Shown: positions 23,167 through 36,309, numbered from the stretch's first letter. The stretch is 64,000 nt of DNA from Margaritifera margaritifera (GCA_029931535.1 JAQPZY010001695.1:4282501-4346500); one strand, 5' to 3'. Numbers and translations: made by a program. Notes: generated from the letters alone by a model not told the origin.

Positions 23167-24534
23167 CATAAACTCGTGTCCATGTTGATTTCCAATTGTC
23201 GCAATATATGTAAACTGTTGCGAATGGTGAATTATAAAATTGTATGCCTTCAGAGCCATCACAATTAAACAGACGACTATCCTCTGTGTATGCCTTAACT
23301 TAGCTCTCTGTCTCATCTCGAATGGACAGATTAAACTATTTTCCAGAGAAATGGTCAAGGAGTTTCTGAGTTCATAATTTTTTCAAGACAGTCTAAGCAT
23401 TAGTGTAGTTATGGCACCAGTGAAATCAAAAGGTTACCATGGTCCCTGTTACGACTCTATGGTCTTAAAATAATGTAACAGAAAGATAGTGAAACAAACA
23501 ATGTATGTAAAATCCAAAAACAATTTATTTTGGGATAATTAAAATGAAAATCAAAAGACACTTACAGTAACGTGAATTAAAATCCAAATATTCCAATAAG
23601 TGTCCTATTCACAAGTTCTAAATATAGAATGTTCTGAATGAATGAATGTTCCGAGTGAATGAATGTTCTGAATGAACGAATCATCCGAGTGAATGAAAGT
23701 TCCGAAAGAATGGGTAGTCTGAAGTGTCCTGATGTACCCCAATAATGTAATCCAGATCATCTTTGAGAATGCCCACAAGTATCCAAAAATCATATATTTA
23801 AATCCAAAGGTTGATGTAAGCACTTTAGGTAACTCCAATGAATGTTCCAATAAATAATTCCTTTTGAATTATGTATACAGCAATACAGTATTACGGCATT
23901 ACAGTTCTTCAAGGTTACATCACAACTATTATTCCAAACAATCTGATGATTCCAAAAGACTGATAATAAAAAATCAAGAATGTTTTCAACACAAGATTTA
24001 AAATTGGAATGGAATCTTGTTTGCCAAATGCTGTATAAATATAAGACTAGTCACACGACAGAATGTTCGAGAATATTAATAGGTGTGTTTGACTTTTAAC
24101 ACATAACTCTAAGGAAATTCTGGTTTTATCTGTACCAAAAATCAACCTTGACATCAAACTGAATCAACGACTTGTTTACCAAAATTATCCTTGAACTAAA
24201 ATATTAAGTAAACAACCTAATTCAAGGACAATAGTTAACCATGTGGACCTTACACCCAACATTAAGGTTTGAGCAAATATTAAAGTCAAGAAACATTTAT
24301 AATTTCCTAATATTATATAAACATTATACATCACACCCCTCAAATTGGAAGAACCTAACAACACGTTTCTGTCCTATTCACAATGAAGAAATCAAGTTAC
24401 ATTAAAAATTAAACCTTTGTAACACATGATGCAACTATGTGAAAACTTAATGTGTGCAGTAGATGCATTTGAAATCTTGTCTAAATCTGAAGCTTCCTAC
24501 AAGTTTAAAAAAAGATATCTTTCTCAACATAGCA
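23167..24534. other. Intergenic with weak GAATGTTC(C/T)GA repeats
   Basis: At 23,620-23,720 short imperfect repeats of GAATGAATGTTC occur. Otherwise AT-rich DNA without a gene. Confidence 0.6.
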
Positions 24535-24996
24535 TTGTTCAAATATACACCAAATAAATGATCAATTTACTTCTTTCACTTAATTAGCTATCAACGCACC
24601 CGGTATGCCAAATTATCCACTATGGATTTTCTGTTTATGCTATTCCTGGTATTGCTACAAAACGTCACTCCCAAGTTTATCCTGAAAACTGAAACTGATA
24701 AATGTGCGCCCATCCTAAATCGCCAATACTAGTACTTTTTGTTAGAGATCGGTTAAGTTTCTTCTGACTTTAGAGATGACCACTTCGTTAATTACGAATA
24801 AAGAGATAAGCAAATACCTGGCCTAAATCTAAGGTTTCTTCCTCTGGTGCAGTTGACAATTTCAGCACCTAGATCAGCCTGGCAGATTTAGATCGTTACA
24901 CTACTTAAAGAATCTAAGTTATACATCTTACTCTGGCAGGAAGAAAGGAGTTAAAATGAGGAACATCTTAGCAAATACAGCAGAGAAGTATTTCCC

Positions 24997-25001
<5 letters not shown>

Positions 25002-25072
<71 letters not shown>
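25002..25072 (+). repeat. AT dinucleotide microsatellite
   Basis: About 35 AT units at a position where copy B has no such tract. Confidence 0.95.
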
Positions 25073-25074
<2 letters not shown>

Positions 25075-26990
25075 TAATCATGGAAATGTCTGATGTTAAT
25101 TCAATTTTGTTTTCTCGACAATTTAATTGTATATAGCCCAGTTCTGTTCACTTCATTTTACAAACATCCTTGAGGTTAGTGTATAATTTCTCTGCAATGT
25201 CAATCTAACTTTGACATAATCTTAGAAAATTAATGGTAATGTGCACTAGTTATTTACAGAAGACAGTTTTTATTTCAACTATATATTAGGTATATGTTGC
25301 TAGAAGGTAAATATGTGAATTTGATTCATAACGTAATCATTTCCTAATGAATCAAGTTTTTGAATGAGGGATATAATCTCTTTTAAAAATATCCCTCAGA
25401 TTTCACATGATTGGGCAGACATGATAGGATGAGCACTGAGCCCAAAAGATGACTGATTCTTTTATTATTTGCGTAACACACTATGGCAAGATAGGCCCAC
25501 ATACGTGAGCAAGTTTTAAATCTTTTGTACGTTCGTTGAATAAATGGGGGGTGGGGGGGGGGCACTACTCTTTTTCTGCGTGTTTGAATTCATCCCAAAA
25601 CTGGAGTATAAATTCCTTTCTGTATGCGTCATATTACGCTGAGGTACTTGATGAAAAGAAAGCTTGTATAAGGACGCATGATCACTTATTAATTGTTTTA
25701 AAAGCTGGTCTGCCTTGTTTAACTGAAAAAGTGCATTTCTTCTAATAAGACCGTATGGACAAGTGTCTCACAATGGGCTGTAAAGAAATACCTGAAAAAT
25801 AAAATGATCAATGTTACTAAACCAAGAGACAATTGGTAAAGCCTTAAACAATCACGGCTATATATTTGAAGCTTGTTTTCTGTACTATTATTACTCAGCA
25901 CAGACACCAAATTGTATGATGTCAGGAGATAAAAAGTATTCCACATTCAGTCTTTTGAGTCTATGATTCATTTTTCATAGTGTTTTATCATCACTTGTGG
26001 AATACTTCTGATATAACTTGGATAGATGCAGAGACAATATCCCAGACACTTTCTAATCATTGCTTCCTCTGGACAGCTTGGTTGTTATGGTAATTGTCCA
26101 CGCCACTCTTCTGAACATAACTCTTGTACAAAATCACACACAGAGTTTCCCTTGTCCGTTAGTCCAACGGTCTGTCACAATATATGTTTTTGCGTTTAGG
26201 TTAGTTTTCGAGCACTACAATGGGGTATCTGTGCTCCATGAACACATATCTAGTTTTCTTCTTTTTTTTTCTATTTTTTTTTTCTTCTTCTTTTTTTCTA
26301 CCTAAATCTTTATATGCAATGTAAAAATCATGCGATACATCTTTATTTTGATATTACATAATTTAAACATTTTGTACTTTATCACGTTTTACATGATTAA
26401 CAAATTACTGAAATATCTGAGCTAGTTTTCAAATCTCTCAGTGAATTGGTACGGTCTATACAAAGGATTTAATGCAAGTGGATTATACTGTATGATTCTG
26501 AAATGTTGACTGTTAAACTTTAACTTAATTGATAATTCAGTCTAGTGCACATATACAGTTCTATTTAATGCAAAATATGTAACTGATAGACTTCATGACT
26601 TGCATGAAGTTTATACGCAAGGCCAAAGTAATGGAATTTTCTTACTTCTTCTATGCAATACCTTTGAAATCCCAACATTGAAAATAGTTGAAAATTTGTA
26701 TACAGGTAATGTGATGGATAAGGTGGCTCCTGTTTCTTCTTTGTTTGATGCATCATCTTTCCCTGACATTTCACCTCGTAAATTTTCAGAAATGAGTTCC
26801 AGATGTTGATGTACAAATGCAATGCATCATCAGGTCGGCGGAACACATTAGTGTCAAAATGTGTAACATGCAAAAAATTGGATTTTGTAAAAAAGTGACA
26901 TAAGAAAAGAAGCTCTTCAAAAATTAGTAAAAGAGATTTGATTTTACCCCACAAAATTTTGAAAACTTTGTTTAGTTGGAATATTAAACT

Positions 26991-27116
<126 letters not shown>

Positions 27117-27326
27117 TTATATAAAAACAACTTTATATACTGTGGATTGACGAAGAAAATAATGTGATCAGAACGATATGAACTACTTTATTTGTTGCGT
27201 ATTAATACAGAGAATAGTGACGCAAAAAAGGGTGTGTGGCTCTGCTTATTAAATACGGAATCACGTATACTTACCTAACACTGCCAGATTGGTTTACGTA
27301 AACTTAGCTCTTACTTCTTAACTAAC

Positions 27327-27816
27327 ATGTACACAATTCTTCTTTGTACCTTCTGCGTCACTTTGGGAGTGTCATATGCTACTAATAATTGTACGTCGTG
27401 CTGAGAATGGATGGACTAGAAATGGTAAATCGTGTTACTTTTTCTCCATAGACAAGGAAACTTGAATCCGTGTAAAGAAAGCCTGCGAGAAAATTGGCAG
27501 CCATCTTGCTACTTTGGCAACATTCACTGAAGATGCATTTGTATCGAGCTATTTGAAAAACATTGAAAATCATCTATCAGATGGAAAATACATATGGCTT
27601 GGCGGTTTTGATTTGTTCTCTGAAGGAAAATGGAAATGGGTAACTGATGAGACATGTTTATATACCCACTTGGCAAATGGAGGAGAAAATGGACAAGTTT
27701 AGAATCCAGAGAATGCTATGGGAATGGAACACTGCCTAGATTGGAGTAATGGATGGAATGACAACATATGTCATCACAAACACCATTGTTTATGTGAAAA
27801 TGATCTTTGTGCTTAG
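27327..27816 (+). pseudogene. C-type lectin pseudogene in duplication copy A
   Basis: Paralogue of the intact lectin at 61,174, with the same ATG and signal peptide. It is disabled by a CGA-to-TGA stop (27,412-27,414), an 8-bp deletion just after 27,419 that removes the CPPG region and shifts frame, a TGG-to-TGA stop (27,463-27,465) and a stop before the NPDN-type motif (about 27,700). The C-terminal EHCLDWSNGWNDNIC block and LCENDLC end are otherwise well kept. Its TATA box reads TATTAATA. The good conservation suggests loss was recent. Confidence 0.93.
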
Positions 27817-28311
27817 CAAATGACACGAGTAAGCATCAACATGACAATCCTGTCTATTACAAAAACATGAACACAAAATAAATATAATGAAGAATCCGTG
27901 TGTTAACTTCACCACCGCATGCTGAGCAAAGTAATATCTCCATTTTTCATTATGAATAACATGCTGAAAAAAGTATTCCATCTGAATAATGCCATTCTAT
28001 TTACAATCAACAACGATATTGTAGACATAGCAAATATAAATATTAAACCTGGTATAGACAGAGAGCACACTGCTCATAGCCTGGCATCAAAGTAAATATT
28101 TAGATAAACAGATAGGCACATAAATACCCATAGTGAAGAGAACCAGTAAATTATCTCTATTCTGTACTTTTATATCTCTATCTCTGGATTTTAACATGTA
28201 TAAATGAACTGATATCTGATGAAAAGAAAAAACGATAAGTGAATCAAAAATTTGTTTTAATTGTATTCATGGACTTGATCCAACAAATAATTGTAATGCA
28301 TTGTCGTATAG

Positions 28312-28464
28312 CAGTGGCGTAACTTCAAATTTTGGGCAACCTGCAAAAATTAACAAATCCCCTCCCTGCCCCCAATGTAAAAACTTGGGATTTTGAGTCC
28401 CTTCTCGAATGGGACCACCACCACCCGAAATGCAAGGGCCCCGGGGGCGGTAGTTACGCAACTG
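28312..28464. mobile_element. hAT-like MITE, 153 bp
   Basis: Ends are CAGTGGCGTAACT at left and, in reverse complement, CAGTTGCGTAACT at right. G+C-rich interior. It is absent from duplication copy B, where the corresponding site reads TTCTCGTAGAGGTC (about 62,513); flanks here (TCGTATAG and AGCTAGAG) fit an 8-bp duplication of TCGTAGAG with mutations. An 8-bp duplication suggests the hAT superfamily, but no transposase is present. Confidence 0.75.
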
Positions 28465-28493
28465 AGCTAGAGGCTAAGAGGCTATTTATATAA

Positions 28494-28496
<3 letters not shown>

Positions 28497-28570
<74 letters not shown>
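28497..28570 (+). repeat. AT dinucleotide microsatellite
   Basis: About 36 AT units; copy B lacks a comparable tract. Confidence 0.95.
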
Positions 28571-28574
<4 letters not shown>

Positions 28575-29040
28575 CTGAACAAGGTATTCAGAGAGGAAAT
28601 GTTTGTATTTTTATCTTTTCTTACTTTTCTTGTTTGTTTCTCTGTTATGAAAACCACTAAGCTGAGAGAAGCATTGTAAAAACCCATTATCTAAACAAAA
28701 TAGTATAAAATAATAGACATGTGAAATCTACAAAGATAACCTTAATATGAGAACCTCCGAAAATGATGAGAGCAAATTAATTTAAAACATATAATAGTTT
28801 GTTTTTCGCTCCCTTTTTTTGTCCAATATCCAATAATAAAAAACAACATTTCAAGGTAAACAACCACCCGATTGTTCCATAATTATACTCCTTGACAGAA
28901 TAAGTTGAGACGAATTTGGATTTTTATTTATTTCTGAAATGCAAACTTTATATATACTGTATTTTCCTATTTGTTGACACCTATCAAAGTGCACTTGACA
29001 ATCCAGTTAAAAAAAAAAAAAAAGGTTTGACATTTACGTA

Positions 29041-29230
29041 AAAATGTATGTGTACATGTATATATGTATGTATATGTGCTGTTATGTATTTATTTATGGA
29101 TCCCAAAATGAAAATTATCCTCCGTCTGGCTATATGTGCCTTTTTGTATGTATGCGTTTACGTAAGTATGCATGTATGCATGGATTGATGGATGCATGGA
29201 TGGATGGATGGATGGGTATGTATGTCGTTC
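29041..29230 (+). repeat. ATGT and GATG simple repeats
   Basis: Degenerate TATG/TGTATG repeats, then GGAT/GATG repeats (29,180-29,220). The open frame across them is a repeat artefact. Confidence 0.7.
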
Positions 29231-29397
29231 AGCGTATTCAGTTTTTCATTTCATGCCTTTAATTATATAGCTGTTAAAGATTGGACGGATGAAACTTGGT
29301 AAATGAATGTGTCTCTACATGAGGATGTCAGGTAGAAGAATCTATGTCATACCTTCAAGATCAAGGTCACATACAAAACTGGCATTACTGTATTTCC

Positions 29398-29672
29398 TCA
29401 ACATGCCAGACGGAAAATAGACAGCACAGACTTTGTAGGTTCAGAGTTTTCCACGAACACATCATCAGCAGAAAGGTCCATATTCGTGGAATAAGTGCAC
29501 GCCTTATCCACGTAGTATGAGTGACCCAATGATCCACGCGCTAAGGTCCGCGTTGGAGGAGATAAATAATCCATGCGCTGCTCTGACGATCCAGTGTCGA
29601 TTTTAGCGACGTCGTTCTTTTTGCAGCAAAGTAGCACTAACTTTATTTCAACACCAATTATTTTCAAGAAAT
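29398..29672 (-). CDS. Possible isolated 3' exon, product unknown
   Basis: On the minus strand an open stretch follows a splice-acceptor-like TCAGTTACAG at about 29,672. It encodes a short hydrophobic segment (KIIGVEIKLVLLCC), then a polar tail rich in Ser/Thr/Asp, ending in a stop after IFRLAC at 29,398. Its base composition and varied residues (blocks such as KIDTGSSEQRMDYLSPPTR) look more like coding sequence than anything else outside the lectins and the Polinton. One reading is the last exon of a membrane protein with a cytoplasmic tail. No upstream exon, donor site or domain is recognised within the window, so it may equally be a stranded or dead exon. Confidence 0.35.
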
Positions 29673-30124
29673 ATTGTAACCTGTAACTGATTTTCTTTTA
29701 AAATTGTATGAATAAATAAAACTCGTTTACACATTTCTTCCTTATGATTGAGAATTGAGTGGCATTGTTTTTTAACTTTTAATGTGCGGTATGCAGTCAG
29801 TACTAGTTACTTTTACAGTCAAAAAGATTTACTCTGTTAAAGTTGTATTTATTTACCTTGAATGGATTGATTTGTATTTCCACTTGTGGACTCCCAGTTT
29901 TCTAACCAAGACTTGCAATCTTCTCATGTGTACCTCATTTTTCTGAAGACTGAAGGTTCGTGACTTTCTATGTCAAAAGGCTACAGGGAACTCTGTACTG
30001 GGATGACACTAACAGACGGAGATTAGTCTGCTTGTCTGACAGTCTGCCCTTTCCTTTCCGGGTTGTACATCCGATATTACTATACCGATTGAAATCAGAA
30101 TTGCATATTGATTGCATCCAGAGA
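29673..30124. other. Intergenic, nothing recognised
   Basis: AT-rich DNA; no repeat or gene seen. Confidence 0.55.
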
Positions 30125-30545
30125 TAAAGGTGTGTCGTTCAACAAGATATGGTGTGTCGTGCACCAAGAAGTGGTGTGTCATGTACCAAGACACGGTGTG
30201 TCGTGTACCAAGAAAGGGTTGTCATGACACATCTCTCAAGATATATTGATTGCATCCTGAGATGAAGGTGTGTCGTGCACCAAGACATAGTTGTTGTGAC
30301 GTGCCTCCCAAGACATGTTGATTCCATCCTGAGATGAAGGTGTGTCGTGCACCAAGACATGGTTCTTTTTTGTGACTTGCCTCCCAAGACATGTCGATTG
30401 CATTCCGAGATGAAGGTGTGTCCTGCACAAAGAGATGGTTGTTGTGATGTATCTTCGAAGACATATCGACTGCATCCTGAGACGAAGCTGTGTCGTGCAC
30501 CAAGACATGGTGTTTGTGACGTACCTCCCAAGATATATTGAAGAA
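30125..30545 (+). repeat. Nested minisatellite: 22-bp units then 71-77 bp units
   Basis: From about 30,130 to 30,235 four units of about 22 bp (GTGTGTCGTGCACCAAGA type) repeat directly. From about 30,240 the same 22-bp module sits inside larger units with GCATCCTGAGATGAAGG starting at 30,261, 30,332, 30,409 and 30,481. The 180-codon minus-strand frame and its neighbours are produced by this array and are not genes. Confidence 0.9.
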
Positions 30546-30699
30546 TAAAACTTGCTAAAATAAATAAATCTTTACTCTGTGAATCACAAATCGCCAGCCA
30601 TACGAAACATCTTATTTTCCATTGATTGTCTACCGACAATGTCATTATGTTGTCTATTGTGACGACGCCACAAAGATACATGTAAGATTCATCAGATGC

Positions 30700-30742
30700 A
30701 GTGTGTGTGTGTGTGTGTCTGTCTGTCTGTGTGTGTGTGTGT

Positions 30743-30788
<46 letters not shown>
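30700..30788 (+). repeat. GT dinucleotide microsatellite
   Basis: GT tract of about 88 bp with CTGT and GCGT interruptions. Confidence 0.95.
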
Positions 30789-30790
<2 letters not shown>

Positions 30791-31389
30791 AAACCTCATT
30801 GACACAAACAACCATCACTTAAACGTTCGGCACTGTGGATAAAACTTGACTTCTTTGTTTCATGATAAATTAAATGGTGACCATGAAATTCTCTTTATGG
30901 AAAAGATGGTCTTCATATGAGAATTGAATATCAATGCAATGTTGAAAAAAACAATAAAAACTTAAACTTTGCAACATTCATCAGTGTCCAGATAACAATA
31001 TTTCCATCAAAGATAACAATATTTCCGTCAAAAGAAACTGGTGCACATTTTTTTTTTCTTCAGCTCAACGATTCGAAGAAAACAGTTTGCTTGAGGGCAT
31101 TTTCGTACAATTACTGTATCTTCTCCTGTTATATATTTCTGGTAAAATAATCTTCCTTTGCATACATCTATTTTGAATAATCTTTAAATAGGCTTTAAAA
31201 CGATTCATTCAGAGAAAGTTATTGCAGTTCTAAGCAGAGCACTAACGCTTGTAATAAAAATAGGTCTCTGTGATCTAATAATTTATGAACTTAAGATCTT
31301 GTGACATTTTACATTATAGTTGTGTATTGGAGAGTAATGGCGGTAGAGTTATGTAACTTGATGAGGTGAGACATCTCTTTGAGTACATC
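30789..31389. other. Intergenic, nothing recognised
   Basis: AT-rich; a 15-bp duplication (ATCAAAGATAACAATATTTCC) lies near 30,990-31,030. Confidence 0.55.
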
Positions 31390-32225
31390 CTTTTTTTTTT
31401 TTTTAGCTTACCAAGTCGTAAGGACAAGTGGGCTTATGGTATGATCCTTCGTCTGTCGTGTCATCGTCCGTCATCACTTTCATCTTCTTCTCCAAACTTG
31501 CTGGACAGAATTCAAACAATTTTCACAGGCGGCATCCTGATGTGAGTCTTTCTCAAGTGTTGTACAAATTATTCTGACCCGCCATCAAACATGATCACCT
31601 TTACTAAAAACAAAAAAGTAAATACTTCAAACAATTTATTCTTGAAAACTACTCAACAAAATATGACAAAACTTGACACAATGACTCGTGGCATATAGGG
31701 GTTTTAAATTTTAAAATTAATGCCAATCTGCTCTCCAATATGGACACCGTTAATAAAATTAGAAAAAGATTTAAACGACTTCTCCTTAAAAACCGCTAAA
31801 CAGAATTCCTTCCATAGAAATTTCAGGTTTGTGAAAAATAGAAAAATTTTTAAACGACTTCTTCTCAGAGTTGAAGAAAAAGCATTTTGTCATACAGAAC
31901 ATTGAAGTTTATACAAACGATGTCGCTCTGACATCAAAATATGGTCGCCGTTGCTACAAACATATATTTTTAATTAAAATGACTTATTGTCAAAAAACTG
32001 CTCAACAGAATGTGACGAAATTTGAAAGAGAGCATCCTGGCTTAAAGGCCTTTCAATCAATTATTACTAATGGTGCCTGTTTACCATATAATTTGGCCGC
32101 TGTTACTCAAAACATAGCAACATTTCAAGGACGTTTAAAAAAAAAACACGCTAGACAGAACTTGTAAAAACTGACCGAAAACATTCTTGAATAAAGGGCT
32201 TTCACATTTTTACAAATGGTGATCC
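31390..32225 (+). repeat. Dispersed repeat of a mollusc-type family with internal subrepeats
   Basis: Begins after a T run with TAGCTTACCAAGTCGTAAGG and GTGGGCTTATGG, then GTCC/GTC-rich DNA and GCTGGACAGAATTC. This layout resembles a very common dispersed repeat in bivalve genomes (recalled, not searched). Imperfect subrepeats of about 130-150 bp (CTGCTCAACAGAATGTGAC, CCGCTAAACAGAATTCC, ACTACTCAACAAAATATGAC) follow to about 32,200. The open frames inside have no gene-like context. Confidence 0.6.
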
Positions 32226-32227
32226 AT

Positions 32228-33509
32228 TGATTCTGAGTCAGAACTGTAATCATGTTTGGGAATCATGAATCGGGTTGGTGGTTGATTCTGGGTGAATAAT
32301 CAATTGTGATTCATGACCATAAGCATGACGTTTGTGATCACTCGGGAACGAGTGATTTTCGGAGGCGTGGGTGATATAACACACCTATAGTATGTGCTAT
32401 TTGTAGTAACGTCATCGTTTATAGCTTTCTTAGATTTTAGTGCTAATTTGTTTGATTATGGGAAGACAGTGTTGTGAAGATATTTCTACAACCGAGTAAT
32501 ACTAAGAGCTGACGTCATAATGTGCAGTGTTCACGAGACTTTATGGTAGCATAGATTAGTTTCCTAAAATGGACCCTCCATAATTTCTTAACAAAAGGAA
32601 TTCTCGGGATATTTTCACATATAAGTGTTTAGTAAATTGAGATAGGAATAATTCTTTGTATTAAGTGTTTGGGCCGTGTTCCGTGCTGCGTGGCGTGAAG
32701 TCTACGGCTTAGAAAAGCGTACTGATAAATCATACAAATGTGAAGAATGAAAAGCCATACAAGTGTTAAATTAGGGTGTCGTGAATGAATGTGTCATTAG
32801 TTGATTAGAGGAAAATTATTTATGATACTTGCGCGTTTAAGAACCCTTCAGTTGACAACGACTGTCGTCTTGAGGTCATTAGAAATAGCGGAAACATTGA
32901 CTTCACGCCTGACTCACGCAGGTGTTGCTTCATTCGATCGGCAGTGTGACCCCTTGCGTGTTACAAGATTTTCTGGTGGTATCGGTGGTATAGTGGATAG
33001 TTGTGTGATAGTTTTTTTATTTGTTCGCTTGTTTATTTTTTTCAGTTGAAGTCAGGTTATCTTACATGGCAACTGGTGCGAAACGCGTACTCGTAATTGA
33101 AGTTCTCTACTAGTAACATATTATCAGAGTGATGTCTTTTATTGTATAAGAGAACTTATTGTTTTTATTTTCGTGTCTGTTTAAAGGTGAGCAGATATAT
33201 ATCTTTATGAGGCAATGCTCTTGTATTGTGTTACCAGTAGGATATAATTTTGGGGTGGAGTGGAGAATGTTTTGATCTTCCTAAAAGTGGGTCAGTGAAA
33301 GACGATTTTTCCCCCCAAAATCAGGCCAGTTGAACTGCATTTTCAGTTAGAAAAAAATTATTAAAAACCTCATAATCTCTCATGGGTAAATTAAAATTAC
33401 AAAAATGGTTTTGTAATGAGTTCCTTTCCAGTCATGATTCATGAATTTAATATTTTAGAGTGCTGATTGACAAAAAAAGAATCTTCTGACAGACTGTTTC
33501 TAAATATTG

Positions 33510-33574
<65 letters not shown>

Positions 33575-35552
33575 GTGCCCATACTCTTTTACTCTTGAAT
33601 AGTAATCATTAGTAGGCAAAATAATAGCAATTGTTTTCACAACACGAAAATTCACGTAAGAGTGGGGAATCGTTGGGTCCCCGTGGCAGTTGAATAGTTG
33701 GGTTAAGGACGGCCATTGCTGTCAAACTCGTTGGATTAACAAAGTCGCACGGATAATTCAGATACCTACCTGCACTATTGTTGCTATATATATTTGTATA
33801 ATTATTTTATTTGATCGCGATGGCATATGCCTCCTTTTTTTTCTTGGTAAATTGTTTCCGATTAATCAAGTGCAATATTAACTTGCGTAAGCATTGGTCA
33901 GAAGTCGTTTGTTTCATGCTTTGAGCAAGATTTATGAAAATTAGGATTGGTTTGTGTGTTTTTGGAGAAACAGTTATAAATAACGTCATAAATTGTTAAA
34001 GAACTGGTTAGTGTCAATCGCTTAGCGAGCTTTGGCGTAAGATTTTGCCTTTGGAGTTAGCTGTAAGGGTAAAATGTTAAATTTTAAATTGTTGTTGTTT
34101 AGATGTTGGTGAATGGGATTATGACGCTGTCGCACTTGTGTTATCGTAGTGATGCAGATATGAGGATGCAATGTCAGCTAGCATTGTCTGATGACAACAA
34201 TGAATTTGTCGCTGTTTAGTATGGTGCTGAGAAGCTTGTGCTTTAGTTTCATTTGAAAACCGTTGGGTACCAACACAGCATCGGTGATTGTCTACTATGG
34301 TTTTCATCATGCACAGATTGAAGAATTAGCTTGCGAAAGTCAGTGTTTATTGGTGAATCGCTGAAAGACTGCTCTTATTACAGGAAAATGAATTAGCAAC
34401 ATTGATAGACAGACAATCGCAATGACATCATTAGAACTGGTTTGTTGATGCGATGGAAGAGGTAATACTGCATATCCTTAATTATTTGTACTCATTTGTT
34501 TGATAGTGTTCGAACTGTGCTCTGTGGCTTAAGGCTTCTGGGTTCCGCCGCAGAATAACCGAATCCATTTGTGATTCGGCTTGGATAACTGCGAGCGTGT
34601 GAGGCTCTCTTTTGGAAATACCTCCCGAAGTGACATATAGTATTAAGAGTGTTGATGGTACTGATGCTGGTAGGAAGGGGTCAACTTCCTGAGGAAGTTT
34701 CTTAGCTGTCATGGTAACGTGCGTTTATATATGTGATCTGTAGTGTAACCTTACATTATCTGAAGCCAACAAAGTGTTTTGCGTGCTGTTTTATGTGGGA
34801 ACCCCGGGTTTCTTTGTCGCCATGTTGGGTCAACTCGTGGCTGCTATAATGGATGTGATGCTGGAGACTTGTCAACAGTAGGAAGTTGTCACTGTGCGAC
34901 GGTTTATGTGAAAACTGTCGGGCAGTCAATAAGAATCGATATAACTCTACCTGCAATTTCTTCGACATGGTAACAGGATGCCTGCGTGTTTGACCAGTCG
35001 TTGGTGGTGTGCTCGGTGTACGAGAAATATTCGATGCATAGGAGTTGTAGCAGCAGCGATAAGCTGTCATTTTGCTTTAGTTTTCTTAGGCGATTGTTGA
35101 TGAGCTAGTAAGAGACTGGAGTTACTCAGTGGCTATAGTCGTATTTAATTGAGCTTGCTTGAGAAGATCCTGATACATTTGAATGGACTTGCAACCTGTT
35201 ATTAGTACACGAACGTTTGCAGCTGTGAGAGCCCAATCAATGCAGTGTCATGTTTGTTTGAACTAAGTTTCTTGTTGTTTTTTTTTATATCATTTTTATT
35301 CTTAAGCAATGAGTGATTATGCTTTACCGTTAGTTTGATGGAGAGTGGCGAATCTAGGGGATCAGATTATTTTGATTTTGAGTCAGAGCTGTAATCATGT
35401 TTTGGGAATCATGAATCGTGTTGGTGGTTTATTCCGGGTGAATGATCACTCGTGATTCATGACCACAAGTATGACGTTTGTGATCACTCAGAGACGGGTG
35501 ATTTTGTAAGACCTGGGTAATGTAACAAACCTAAGGCATGTGTTATTTGATT
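32228..35552 (+). mobile_element. Possible element bounded by about 180-bp direct repeats
   Basis: A segment starting TGATTCTGAGTCAGAACTG at 32,228-32,405 recurs as 35,373-35,552 in the same orientation (blocks GGGAATCATGAATCG, GTGATTCATGACCA, ATGACGTTTGTGATCACTC). The 3.0 kb between carries no recognisable protein. Terminal direct repeats around non-coding DNA suggest a non-autonomous LTR element, but I cannot confirm a target-site duplication, primer-binding site or polypurine tract. Part of the interior (about 32,515-32,965) recurs inverted at about 45,400-45,865. Confidence 0.45.
33516..33573 (+). repeat. AG dinucleotide microsatellite
   Basis: About 29 AG units. Confidence 0.95.
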
Positions 35553-36173
35553 TTAGTGATTATTTTTATATGACATAATTTGAATGTCACAATTATATCA
35601 AGTTTTACACGTAAATGTGATTACTCAAATTTCTGAATAGTTTGTAATCTTTGTGTATAAAAAAAAAAACACTTAATGCAAATTCCGTTTTACTAAATAA
35701 TTTTAAAATGTTGACTGTAAAACTTTAAGCTAATTGACAATCCAGTCTAGAGTCTACAACGCACCTGTTCAGTTCAGTTCAGTACAAAATGTTTAGCTGG
35801 TAGACTTTATTACATTTGAATGATGGCTATATGCAAAAGCAACGTGATGGAATGTTTTTACTTCTTCCATGCAATACCTTTGGAATCCCCAACATGTAAA
35901 ATATGTTGAAAATTTGTATACAGGTAATATGATAAATAAGAAAGATCCTCGTTTGTTCTTTGTTTGATGCATCATTTTTCCCTGACATTTCACCTCGTAG
36001 TTTTCCAGAAATAAGTTTCATCCGCATATGTACAAGTGCAACTAGATCCATCAAATTGGCAAAAGAAAGGATTTTTAAGTAATATAATAAAAAAAATCTT
36101 CAAACCTTTGGAAGACAGATTTGATTTAAGTAAAAACCTTTAGACAACTTTTTAGGTTGGAATACTAAATAAA

Positions 36174-36176
<3 letters not shown>

Positions 36177-36248
<72 letters not shown>

Positions 36249-36265
36249 AATTAACGTAGATCTTA

Positions 36266-36298
<33 letters not shown>
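36177..36298 (+). repeat. AC/AT compound microsatellite with a duplicated flank
   Basis: AC tract, AT tract, then TTAACGTAGATCTTACTT occurs twice, separated by a second AT tract (about 36,250-36,315). The pair suggests slippage duplicating the AT tract with its flank. Confidence 0.9.
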
Positions 36299-36301
<3 letters not shown>

Positions 36302-36309
36302 CGTAGATC

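Noticed and set aside
21922..23268. A 448-codon frame and overlapping long frames
   Set aside because: They are the 31-bp array read in three phases; the peptide is a repeated cycle with no domain.
26565..26954. A 129-codon minus-strand frame with a partner at 60,532-60,846
   Set aside because: The similarity comes from the segmental duplication; the third copy near 35,830-36,050 breaks the frame and no domain is visible.
30139..30681. A 180-codon minus-strand frame with repeated CLGARHTF blocks
   Set aside because: It is produced by the 71-77 bp minisatellite, and overlapping frames show the same blocks.
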